13,146 nucleotides of DNA from Roseibacillus sp. GTDB lineage: Bacteria > Verrucomicrobiota > Verrucomicrobiae > Verrucomicrobiales > Akkermansiaceae. Below, piece by piece: positions 1 to 7,600 of this stretch. The stretch's first letter is position 1. The number at the start of each line of letters is the position of its first letter. Position numbers and translations under genes: made by a program. The DNA is taken from NCBI GenBank assembly GCA_002723015.1, contig PBNG01000048.1, positions 43,870 to 57,015 on the forward strand, in the 5' to 3' direction. The notes beneath the pieces are model-generated. The model did no database searches. It was not told where the DNA came from and saw nothing but the letters and a program-made list of their open reading frames with translations.

Positions 1-1
1 T

Positions 2-259
2 GGGTCCCGCCAAGGCGCTATCGCGGGTCTGGCCGCAGGACTTCTGACCGTCTGTCTCTTCCCTCCGCTCGGAAAGCTTCTGCTCGGGGCAGAATGCTGG
101 ATTTTTACAGGGACGACCCGTCTCAAAGGCCTGCTTGATGTGGGGATGTGCGGCATCATTGTGAATGTCGCAGTCTTCATTCTGGTCAGTTTCTTCACTT
201 CTCGTCCGGAAATGCAAGATCGCGAAGAATTCGCACGGGATCTGAAGGGCGGATCGTAA
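2..259 (+). CDS. C-terminal end of a sodium:solute symporter (SSS family), 5' truncated by the window edge
   Basis: Frame 2 is open from the first base to a TAA at 257-259 and gives 85 residues, too short and edge-truncated to stand alone. It begins with a Gly/Ala-rich stretch (RQGAIAGLAAGLL) typical of a late transmembrane helix of sodium:solute symporters. A second hydrophobic helix follows (about residues 51-67, GIIVNVAVFILVSFFTS), then a charged cytoplasmic tail with an S-x-P-E-M-Q-D-R-E-E-F-like end. That helix plus 'SFFTSRPE...EEF' tail is characteristic of the SSS family, which imports sugars, sialic acid, amino acids or similar solutes with Na+ in the inner membrane. The substrate cannot be read from this fragment. 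It lies 60 bp upstream of the MetE-like gene on the same strand, so co-transcription is likely. Other multi-helix carriers are possible but less likely. Confidence 0.72.
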   Translation, partial: GSRQGAIAGLAAGLLTVCLFPPLGKLLLGAECWIFTGTTRLKGLLDVGMCGIIVNVAVFILVSFFTSRPEMQDREEFARDLKGGS

Positions 260-319
260 CTTGCATGTTGATACCCGCCACCCAAAACTCATCCCCCAGA
301 CAGCAGCCTGCAGCCTCGC

Positions 320-1348
320 ATGAACACAATCACCCCCCTTCCCGAGAAGCCGGAGATCCTGACGACCACGGTGGGGTCTTATCCTGTTCCGGATTGGTTG
401 AGCGCGCTCCCCTCCGAGCAGGCTGTGAAGGATGCCACAAGAGTCATCTTTGACACTCAGCGGCAGGCCGGAATCGACCTTCCAACTGACGGGGAACTCT
501 ACCGCTTTGATATCAACCATCCGGATACCAACGGTATGATTGACTATTTTGTCAGCCCCATGGGCGGATGTGACGCTACTATCGGCCGATCCGAGGCAGA
601 AGAATTCCGCGGAATGCGTAGCATGGGCTTCCGCGCCAAGCCTGCCGCCGTGGTCAGAGACGCGCTCCACGGCGGCGGATTGAACCTGATCGAGGATTGC
701 CAGCGTGCCGCCGGTCTTGCCGGAGGCCCCTTCAAGTTCACCGTAACCAGCCCCTACATGCTTGCCCGTACTCTGCTGGATCACCACTACGGGGATTTCG
801 GTGAGCTGACCCTTGCGCTCGCCGATGTTGTCGCCTCCCAGATCGCAGGATGTCCATGCTCCTGCCTGCAGGTGGATGAGGCCAACATCCCCGGAAACCC
901 ATCGGATGGCCCCCTGGCTGCTACTGCCATCAACAAGGTCCTTGATGCCTTCGAGGGACCAACCGCTGTGCACTTCTGCTTTGGAAATTATGGAGGACAG
1001 ACGATCCAGGGAGGGAGATGGCAGCTTCTACTGGAGTTCCTGAATTCACTCCATGCCGACCACCTCGTCCTTGAGCTTGCACATCGCCCCAAGGACGATC
1101 TGGAGGCCTTGAAGGATCTGGACGAAAGAATCGGGATCGGACTCGGAGTGGTGGACATCAAGATCAACGAGGTGGAAACCGCAGAGGACATCGCCAGATC
1201 CATTGAGCAGGCAGAGGCCATTATAGGTTCGGGCCGTGTAAAGTATGTCCATCCAGATTGCGGTTTCTGGATGCTGAAACGCTCCGTAGCGGATCGCAAG
1301 ATCGAGGCCCTCGCCATGGGGCGGGATCTGTACCTCGGGAAAAAATGA
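320..1348 (+). CDS. Stand-alone MetE C-terminal-domain-like zinc methyltransferase (UROD/MetE-like superfamily)
   Basis: This 342-residue cytoplasmic protein has no signal peptide and matches the C-terminal catalytic barrel of cobalamin-independent methionine synthase. It opens with a TTTVGSYPVP segment (residues 15-24), as these barrels do. All four zinc ligands expected from E. coli MetE (His-x-Cys, Glu, Cys) are visible: H218 and C220 in VHFCFGNYGG, E252 in LVLELAH, and C314 in HPDCGF. The substrate-pocket acidic pair appears as QVDEAN (D186, E187). Full MetE is about 750 residues; the N-terminal half is absent, so this is a short MetE_C-type enzyme. The family activates a thiol (homocysteine or another thiol) on zinc for methyl transfer. 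The methyl donor may be a folate, a corrinoid protein or a methylated metabolite and cannot be told from sequence. The ATG at 320 gives the family N-terminus directly; no clear Shine-Dalgarno precedes it. The stop overlaps the sulfatase start. Confidence 0.85.
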   Translation: MNTITPLPEKPEILTTTVGSYPVPDWLSALPSEQAVKDATRVIFDTQRQAGIDLPTDGELYRFDINHPDTNGMIDYFVSPMGGCDATIGRSEAEEFRGMRSMGFRAKPAAVVRDALHGGGLNLIEDCQRAAGLAGGPFKFTVTSPYMLARTLLDHHYGDFGELTLALADVVASQIAGCPCSCLQVDEANIPGNPSDGPLAATAINKVLDAFEGPTAVHFCFGNYGGQTIQGGRWQLLLEFLNSLHADHLVLELAHRPKDDLEALKDLDERIGIGLGVVDIKINEVETAEDIARSIEQAEAIIGSGRVKYVHPDCGFWMLKRSVADRKIEALAMGRDLYLGKK

Positions 1349-2751
1349 TCATGCGCTCTTTCCTCATCGCCCTTGTCCATACTGCCTTCCTGCCCTTATG
1401 GGCTTCCGGTGGAGAAACCGCCCACAGCAAGCCCAATTTTCTCTTCCTGCTTGTAGACGACCTCGGATGGGCAGACCTCGCGTGTTACGGATCTACGTTT
1501 CACGAAACTCCGCATCTGGACAAACTGGCAGGAGAGGGCATTCGTTTCACGAATGCCTACACGGCCGCTTCGATCTGCTCGCCCACCAGAGCCTCCATTA
1601 TGACGGGCCGGCACCCGGTCCGGGTCAATATCACCGACTGGATCCCGGGCAGTAGCGGCAAGGGGCGGAAGATGAAAACACCCCTTGATGATCATCACCT
1701 CCCACTGGAGGAAGTCACCATCGCAGAGGCCCTGAAGGAAGGCGGCTACTCCACCTTCTACACCGGAAAATGGCATCTCGGCGGAGAACCGTTCGGCCCG
1801 GATAAGCAGGGGTTCGATGAGTATTACGATCCGCATCAGGATCCCTCCAAGGGCTCTCCCGGGAGAGGGAAAACCACCGGCCGCAAACACGCCACGACCG
1901 ACCTCACCCGGGAGACCAAGCAGTTCATCCGCAGGCACAGGGACCGCCCCTTCTTTGCCTGTCTCGCCTACTACGATATTCATACTCCCATCATCGCGGA
2001 GCGGAAATATGAGGCCCATTACAACCGGAAAGCTGCCATGCTCGGCCCCTCCCCCCGTCCAATCACGGAGCACGATGGACGGAGTCGCCCCCGCCAGGAC
2101 AATGCAGCCCTCGCCAGCATGGTTCAGGCCGTTGATGACTCGGTGGGAGATCTTGTCCAACACCTCGGATCACTCGGAATTCTAGAGAACACCTATATCT
2201 TTTTCTTTTCCGATAATGGTGGCCTGTGCACCAAACGCGGGGTGGGCCCCGGCTGCAACCTTCCACTGCGGGCCAGCAAGGGGTGGCTCTACGAGGGAGG
2301 GATCCGCGTCCCACTGATCGTAAGAATGCCCACCAGGAAAAGTGCGGGACTACAACCCACTGCACCTGTTCTCAGCACTGACATTTATCCCACCCTTCTG
2401 TCACTTTCTGGTCTTCCACTGCGTCCTGAACAGCACCTCGACGGCCGCAGTTTTGTCGATCTCCTGAATGGAAAGATCCAAGCTAGCGGTTCTCGCACGC
2501 TTTACTGGCATTATCCTCACTACCACGGTTCCATGTGGACTCCGGGGGCCGCGATCCGCAAGGACAACTGGAAACTCATCCAGTTCTACCACTTTAATAA
2601 GGTAGAGCTATATAACCTCCGCGAGGACCTCGGAGAATCGACCGACCTTTCGAGAGTCCACCCCAGAATCACCGAGTCACTCCTCGACGACCTGAAGAAT
2701 TGGCAGAAGCAACTCGGGGCGTCCATTCCCGTTGTGCCGCCCTCGGATTGA
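1345..2751 (+). CDS. Exported S1-family (type I, formylglycine) sulfatase
   Basis: The 468-residue protein starts at ATG 1345, which overlaps the TGA of the MetE-like gene (ATGA), suggesting translational coupling; ATG 1351 is also possible. The first ~22 residues (MIMRSFLIALVHTAFLPLWASG) form a Sec signal peptide. Active-site elements are intact: metal-binding DD at 38-39 (LVDDLGWADLACYG), the C-S-P-T-R-A-S motif with C78, P80 and R82 followed by IMTGR, K142 and H144 in YTGKWHLGG, H213 in DIHTP, D290 and N291 in FSDNGG, and K312 in RASKGWLYEGGIR. C78 would be matured to formylglycine by an FGE or anaerobic sulfatase-maturing enzyme not seen here. The length is normal for the family. It should hydrolyse sulfate esters, probably on a carbohydrate, in the periplasm or outside. 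The subfamily and substrate are not readable. The gene ends exactly one base before the stop of the convergent gene. Confidence 0.95.
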   Translation: MIMRSFLIALVHTAFLPLWASGGETAHSKPNFLFLLVDDLGWADLACYGSTFHETPHLDKLAGEGIRFTNAYTAASICSPTRASIMTGRHPVRVNITDWIPGSSGKGRKMKTPLDDHHLPLEEVTIAEALKEGGYSTFYTGKWHLGGEPFGPDKQGFDEYYDPHQDPSKGSPGRGKTTGRKHATTDLTRETKQFIRRHRDRPFFACLAYYDIHTPIIAERKYEAHYNRKAAMLGPSPRPITEHDGRSRPRQDNAALASMVQAVDDSVGDLVQHLGSLGILENTYIFFFSDNGGLCTKRGVGPGCNLPLRASKGWLYEGGIRVPLIVRMPTRKSAGLQPTAPVLSTDIYPTLLSLSGLPLRPEQHLDGRSFVDLLNGKIQASGSRTLYWHYPHYHGSMWTPGAAIRKDNWKLIQFYHFNKVELYNLREDLGESTDLSRVHPRITESLLDDLKNWQKQLGASIPVVPPSD

Positions 2752-4446
2752 CTACTGCACGTCCTCGTAAACCCTCAGGAAGAGTTGTGGCTCGTTGAGC
2801 AAGCCTGGCGGGACCCTGACCGTGATGGGCGATTCGGTAATCCCCGCAGCCAGCACCTCAGGCAGAATGTTCACATCCGAGGTGATTGCCGCGAGATCGG
2901 CCGCCGTGCCCATTTCGATGAGGAAAGGACCAGAAATGGTTGCATCCCATGCCACAGTGAACTCATTTGTCTCCTGATCATAGGTCAGACTGGTGATTTG
3001 GATGGGCGATGTGCCACCGCCGCCACCGCCGCCACCGCCGCCACCGCCGCCGCCAACGGGGCTTCCGACCTCCAGCCGATACCAGTCAAAGCTCGCGGCC
3101 CCGAGGTTGCCTGTCTCAAGACCGTTGGGGTGGGTGAGCGTGTAGGAGCCCCCGGAGCCTCCGAGGGTCACGTCAAAATCAAGCGGGTTGAACTGCGTGT
3201 TGTAGGTCCCAACCACGAGGAAATAGAATCCCTCCGCCAGGCCCGTTGCAAAATCCAACTGGCTCTGCAGGCTTCCGCCGGCATCGTCGTTGTTCAAAAC
3301 GAGGTTCCCGTTAGCATCGTAAAGACCCAGCTCCGTGTCGACGGAAGTACCGGTGAAGGTGTTCAACTCAAACGGGGCGAAGGCATCTGCCACCTTCCCA
3401 ATGTCCTGGAAACTGGAGGGCCCGCTATCCACAATTTGAAACTCAAACCAGACCGTCTCGGACACCTCCGTTCCCGGTGAAGTGCTCGTGATCTGCGTTC
3501 CTACGCCATTAATAGCATCGAGATCAGTACTGCTGGCGGTGTGATTGAAAACAATGTTACCGGTCGCTCCCCCCAGTGCCGTGACTGGCCCAACATCAAA
3601 CGTGGTCCCCCCCCCGGCAACCACGGCGATGTAACTTCCCTCGGCAAGACCTTCCGCGAAGGTGACCCTGCTCTGGGTGCCGTCTCCGGCCCCTCCGTCA
3701 TCAGGATCATCGTCATTCTGCTCTACCAGTTCTCCCGTATCGCTTGAAAAGATGGCAATCTGAGTGTCGAAGTCGGAGCCGAAGGTATCGAAACTCAGGG
3801 GGTCTAAAGGAGTGCCAAGGTTGCCCAGATCAATGCTGACTTCGTCAGGGAAAAGGGCAGGGAGAACCTCAATGTCGATCGCGAAGGTTGAGTCCTGAAC
3901 GATTGGGCTGGTGTCAGGCCCGCTGTATGACTCAACTACGAAATAGTAAGTCCCCGGGCGAAGCGTGACGGTTCCGGTTGGGGGGCTCGCCTCATCCATG
4001 AAAGCATACCAGAGGCCCTCGATTGCCACAGTCTTGCCCGGGATGGCATCGGGATCGGTCGTAAGACCCTCCAACAGAAAGAAATCCGGATCTCCCTCCC
4101 AGGCAACGTCCTGATTGGGAATAAAATTGACGTCTGCGGGAGCATCGATGGTGAATTGATGAACCAGTTCGTCGCCCCAGCTCAGGGCTTCGTTGATATT
4201 AAACGTAAGAAACGCATTTTCGGATCCCCTGACGTTATCGGCATTATTTCTGCCTCCGATTGTAATTTTCACCTCAGGATTTTGGGGGTCATCCGTGATG
4301 AACTCGGCTGTTGTGCCAGAAAGGCTGGTAATTCCCTCCGAGAGCGAACCGAGATCAAGATCAACCTCGTAATCTGCAGAGGTGGGCAAGGTTGGAGCAA
4401 TCAGGGCAGTAAGTAGAATGGCCGAGGCTCTGGGGGAAACATTCAT
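2752..4446 (-). CDS. Secreted multi-domain beta protein with PPC/DVUA0089-like repeats and a poly-glycine linker
   Basis: The 564-residue protein starts at ATG 4444-4446; a TTG two codons upstream would add only two residues and is less likely. A signal peptide (residues 1-24, ending PTSA) precedes acidic, Asp/Gly-rich beta-type sequence. At least two related modules are seen: about 226-278 (FDTQIAIF...NDDD...FAEGLAEGSYIAVVAG) and 369-414 (VDTELGLY...NNDDAGG...FATGLAEGFYFLVVGT). A more distant copy lies near 95-195 (DFFLLEG...LRPGTYYFVVESY). The pattern D-T-x-x-x-x-F/Y, N-D-D, L-x-x-G-x-Y-x-x-V-V resembles bacterial pre-peptidase C-terminal (PPC) beta domains. Residues 465-478 are fourteen consecutive glycines, then a small C-terminal beta domain (480-564). 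No catalytic motif or sorting signal (PEP-CTERM, LPxTG) is visible. Function is unknown; an extracellular or surface structural or binding role is likely. It lies downstream of the cytochrome fusion on the same strand with a 131-bp gap. Confidence 0.85.
   Translation of the reverse strand: MNVSPRASAILLTALIAPTLPTSADYEVDLDLGSLSEGITSLSGTTAEFITDDPQNPEVKITIGGRNNADNVRGSENAFLTFNINEALSWGDELVHQFTIDAPADVNFIPNQDVAWEGDPDFFLLEGLTTDPDAIPGKTVAIEGLWYAFMDEASPPTGTVTLRPGTYYFVVESYSGPDTSPIVQDSTFAIDIEVLPALFPDEVSIDLGNLGTPLDPLSFDTFGSDFDTQIAIFSSDTGELVEQNDDDPDDGGAGDGTQSRVTFAEGLAEGSYIAVVAGGGTTFDVGPVTALGGATGNIVFNHTASSTDLDAINGVGTQITSTSPGTEVSETVWFEFQIVDSGPSSFQDIGKVADAFAPFELNTFTGTSVDTELGLYDANGNLVLNNDDAGGSLQSQLDFATGLAEGFYFLVVGTYNTQFNPLDFDVTLGGSGGSYTLTHPNGLETGNLGAASFDWYRLEVGSPVGGGGGGGGGGGGGGTSPIQITSLTYDQETNEFTVAWDATISGPFLIEMGTAADLAAITSDVNILPEVLAAGITESPITVRVPPGLLNEPQLFLRVYEDVQ
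3013..3054 (-). repeat. In-frame 9-bp tandem repeat encoding a 14-residue glycine tract
   Basis: On the plus strand four consecutive copies of the 9-mer ACCGCCGCC occupy 3016-3051, flanked by GCC codon-complements on both sides. Read on the minus strand it is GGC/GGT only, giving fourteen Gly codons between V464 and T479 of the secreted protein. The unit is a multiple of three, so changes in copy number would alter linker length without a frameshift. It separates the PPC-like repeats from the C-terminal domain. Confidence 0.95.
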
Positions 4447-4577
4447 AATCAATACTTGGCTGTAGCAAGATTAACGCCAATCTGTCCCCAGTGTAGCTTT
4501 CCTGCAAGGAGACTTTGATTCGGAGTAGTTTATTTTGATGACCTTATGATATTTGATACTACTTTCAGAAGACCTCT
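4447..4577. other. 131-bp AT-richer gap upstream of the PPC-like gene
   Basis: This gap separates the stop of the cytochrome fusion from the start of the PPC-like gene, both on the minus strand. It is visibly more AT-rich than its surroundings, especially 4519-4562, as expected of a promoter region. I could not pick out a convincing -35/-10 pair: the best -10-like hexamers on the minus strand (for example TATCAT) lack a partner at the right spacing. No Shine-Dalgarno is seen before the ATG. Confidence 0.4.
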
Positions 4578-4600
4578 CTATTTCACGATTTTGTGAATAG
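4578..4600 (-). other. Imperfect stem-loop across the stop codon of the cytochrome fusion gene
   Basis: Plus-strand CTATTTCAC (4578-4586) and GTGAATAG (4593-4600) pair over 8 bp with one bulged T, around a 6-nt loop. On the minus strand the structure includes the TAG stop codon at its 3' side. No T-run follows, so it is not a canonical intrinsic terminator; it may slow polymerase or protect the 3' end, or be chance. Confidence 0.35.
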
Positions 4601-7600
4601 AATTGTGGATTTCTCTGAGAACCTGCTCGCCTCCGACGCCTCTTATTTTTAACCGAATCGACATACCCCAGGTCGGAATTAGATCCGGGATCTCAAGAGT
4701 TGCGACGAGGCCATCATTACTCAAGGTCACCCCAGCGACCTGCCAACGCCGCTGGTTGTAATGCCGGGACCCGTAGTTCCTCGTCCGCTTGAGATCCCAT
4801 GCCTCTATCTCCCAGTTCGCGGCCCTTTCGGCAGAATCCCGATCGAGAGGATCGCTGAAGGATATCCGTAACTGGCGCGGGGCGGTTTGCAGGCCGACAG
4901 GCGCGTGAGCAGGCTTTCCGGTAGCCCGAACCCGGTAAAATCCTCCTGGCTGTCTTTGGCTCCCGGCCCAGGCAAACATTCCGCAGGCGTAGAGCTGACC
5001 ATCTCCAGGATGAAAGCGACCTCGCATCACCCCCGTCGGCAGCTGGTCGAACGGCAACTGGCACATGCCGCCCTGCACAAGGCCGTCAACCTTCTCATGA
5101 GGAACAACGTAAATCTTCCCATAGCCGTAGGAGAGATTGAGAAGAGACCCGCGCAGGGACTTCCACGCGGAGCTTTCCGGCACCCAGAGTAGTTCGGCAG
5201 GCGAGCGATCAAACTGATTTGTAATCCAGCACAGAGGAGGATTCATGGCCGAATCGGAGGAATCCGTGATTCCATGGTAACCGAACATGTTGCCATAAAA
5301 ATCCTCCTCTCCCTTTCCCTCGACCCAGTTGATCCGATTCTTGGGATTCCAGTGTCCTTCCTGATCAGTGACGATAAAGCTCCCATCCGGGTTCAAACAC
5401 ACCCCGTTCGCCGCCCTGAACCCGGTTGCGAGAATATCCGTTCGGCTGCCGTCTTTTTTCACACGGAGTAGGGTTCCATGATGCGGAACCACCGCCGTAA
5501 GCGCATGACGAGCCGATTTCGCGTAGTAGAAATTTCCCTCATCATCCGTCTGCAAACCCATGGCGAACTCGTGGAAATGCTCTGTGACCTGATGGTCATT
5601 ATTGAAAACCTCTACGTAGTCCGTCTCACGGTCTCCATTTTCATCATGGAGAAGAGCGATCATATCCCTGCATCCAACGTAGATTTTCCCTTCCACAATC
5701 CGCAACCCCAGCGGCTGGAAGAGGCCCGAGCAGATGCGCTGCCACTGCAGCACTCCCTCGCTACGGTCAACGCCATCAACGATCCAGACGTCTCCATTCC
5801 AAGTGCAAATGGCGGCACTTTTTCCACCCTCGAAAAAATCAAAGCCCGAGGTTCTCATCCAGGACTGCCATGGATTCTCAGAGGGTGGAGGCGTTGGCAG
5901 AACATCGATCGCGAAAGGTCCTTCCTCCGCCCCGGGAACGATTGTGGTCACCAGCCGCCCAGGAAACCTCCGCCCCGGCTCAGGATCAAACCGCTTCTCG
6001 TCCCCCGGTTCGCCAGCTTCCACCCTGACCGTCTCATTTATGATGATCCTGTAGACCCGCGGATTCTCCTCCGGCGGAAAGATATGTTCTGCAGCGGTCT
6101 CAAGCTTCATGCGGAGAGGCTCCTTGCCAGCGCCCACCCTCATGATTCTCACAAACGACCCAGTTCCCGCATTCCACTGGGGAATTTCCTCCACTTTTCT
6201 CTTCCCGACCGTGTAGGACACCACGGCATCATCTCCTGCATACCTTAATCCCCGGAACCTCACCCAGGCACCCGGGAGGGGACCATAGGGTTTGTTGTCC
6301 CTGCCGCTGATACGTAAATCCTCGTAATCTCCCGTTTCGGGGTTTGCCCACATCGGAAGGTTGGGAAATACGAACTTTCTCTCTCCGGAAATACTCGTGT
6401 GAGTCCCGTGAGACCCATCAAAGGCGATCCCCCGCCAATCGACGAACTGATCCCCCGTCCATGCAGCTGCGAGCCGCATCGTATCGTGATCATAAAGCAT
6501 CCATGCCTTTCCAGCCACAACCCCACCAGGACCTTCATCTACCCTGATCGTAATTCCCTTCTGAGCTATATTGCCTCCCTCAACCTGCATGGTCCAGAAC
6601 AGGACATTACTGTAATCCTGCAGCGCATATTGCGGAGCCTTCTTGGGACCCCGCCGTTCCTCCACCGTGGTCATCCCGCGAGGCAGGAGGGCAAGGTATT
6701 CTTCATCCAATTTCGAGAGCTGACTTTCGTTCGATCCCCTCAGAAAGGTTTCTCTCAAATAGTGGATGATGTCATATTTCTGGGCGGTATCGTACTGCGG
6801 TTGGGGAACCATGAGACCGTAGCCCCGCTCGAGGGTCTGAAACATGCGGTAAGGATCCTTCCCGTTGCGAAACTGCCCCTCGTGGAATCGCATTGCGGTA
6901 GGCAGAGATCCCTCCTTTTCCAAGGTTCCATGGCAGGTCACGCATAGCTGGCTGTAGATCTGGCGTCCACGGGCAAGGCTCTCTGCATCCCAACCTCGGA
7001 CGAGAGCCGCATGATCTGCCTTTTCCAGGGGCTGCACCCGCGCGCGTCTGAGGCGAAACCCTGGTCCTGCCTTCAGTTGAACCTTTGTTCCATAGCCGGC
7101 AATGGCACCATATTTGACCTCTACCAGCTGACGCTTCTCAGCGTCGGGGGCAGGCTCTGCTCCGGGCTTCCAGTTGTAGTCCGGTGTGTTGACGGTATCC
7201 GCCCTTCCTCCGGACAGAGCTTTCACCTCGGCGAGGCTGAGGGCCCGCTTCCACCAGCGAACATTGGAGATCTCCCCATCCCAGCTCCCTCCAAAATCGG
7301 AGGAGCCTGCTCCGATCTTGAAAATGTGTTTCCGGACATCAGGTCTCATGAATTCCCGCTTGGCTGCTTCCATCCGTCCGTCAACAAACATCCGGGCAGT
7401 CTTTCCGTCCATTTGCAGGACCACCACGTGCTCCCTGCCATCGTTGACCCTCCGGTCGCCTTCAATTGCTCCAAGCCAACCTATATCGTAGACCACCCTT
7501 CCCTCTCGGATAAAAAGCATCTTGCCGTCCTTAACCCACTCCCCCGCGGCGGGAGCCCTCGCCACGAGGGGCCCTTCACCCTTCGTCCTGAACTTTACCA

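Noticed and set aside
1258..1344. Upstream in-frame start for the sulfatase
   Set aside because: It would add 29 charged residues before the signal peptide and overlap the MetE-like gene by 91 bp; the ATG at 1345 gives a normal signal peptide and an ATGA overlap.
1396..2163. A 255-codon minus-strand open frame opposite the sulfatase
   Set aside because: It is antisense to the sulfatase active-site region, which is under strong constraint; its translation shows no recognisable domain.
3007..3060. CRISPR-like or satellite array suggested by repeated CCGCC units
   Set aside because: There are no spacers; the unit is 9 bp and in frame within a coding gene, encoding glycine only.
4578..4600. Intrinsic terminator at the end of the cytochrome fusion gene
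   Set aside because: The stem is short with a bulge and no T-run follows, so it is listed only as a stem-loop.
5478..6248. A 256-codon plus-strand open frame opposite the DUF6797-like and propeller region
   Set aside because: Shadow of a strongly supported minus-strand gene, with unnatural composition and no motif.
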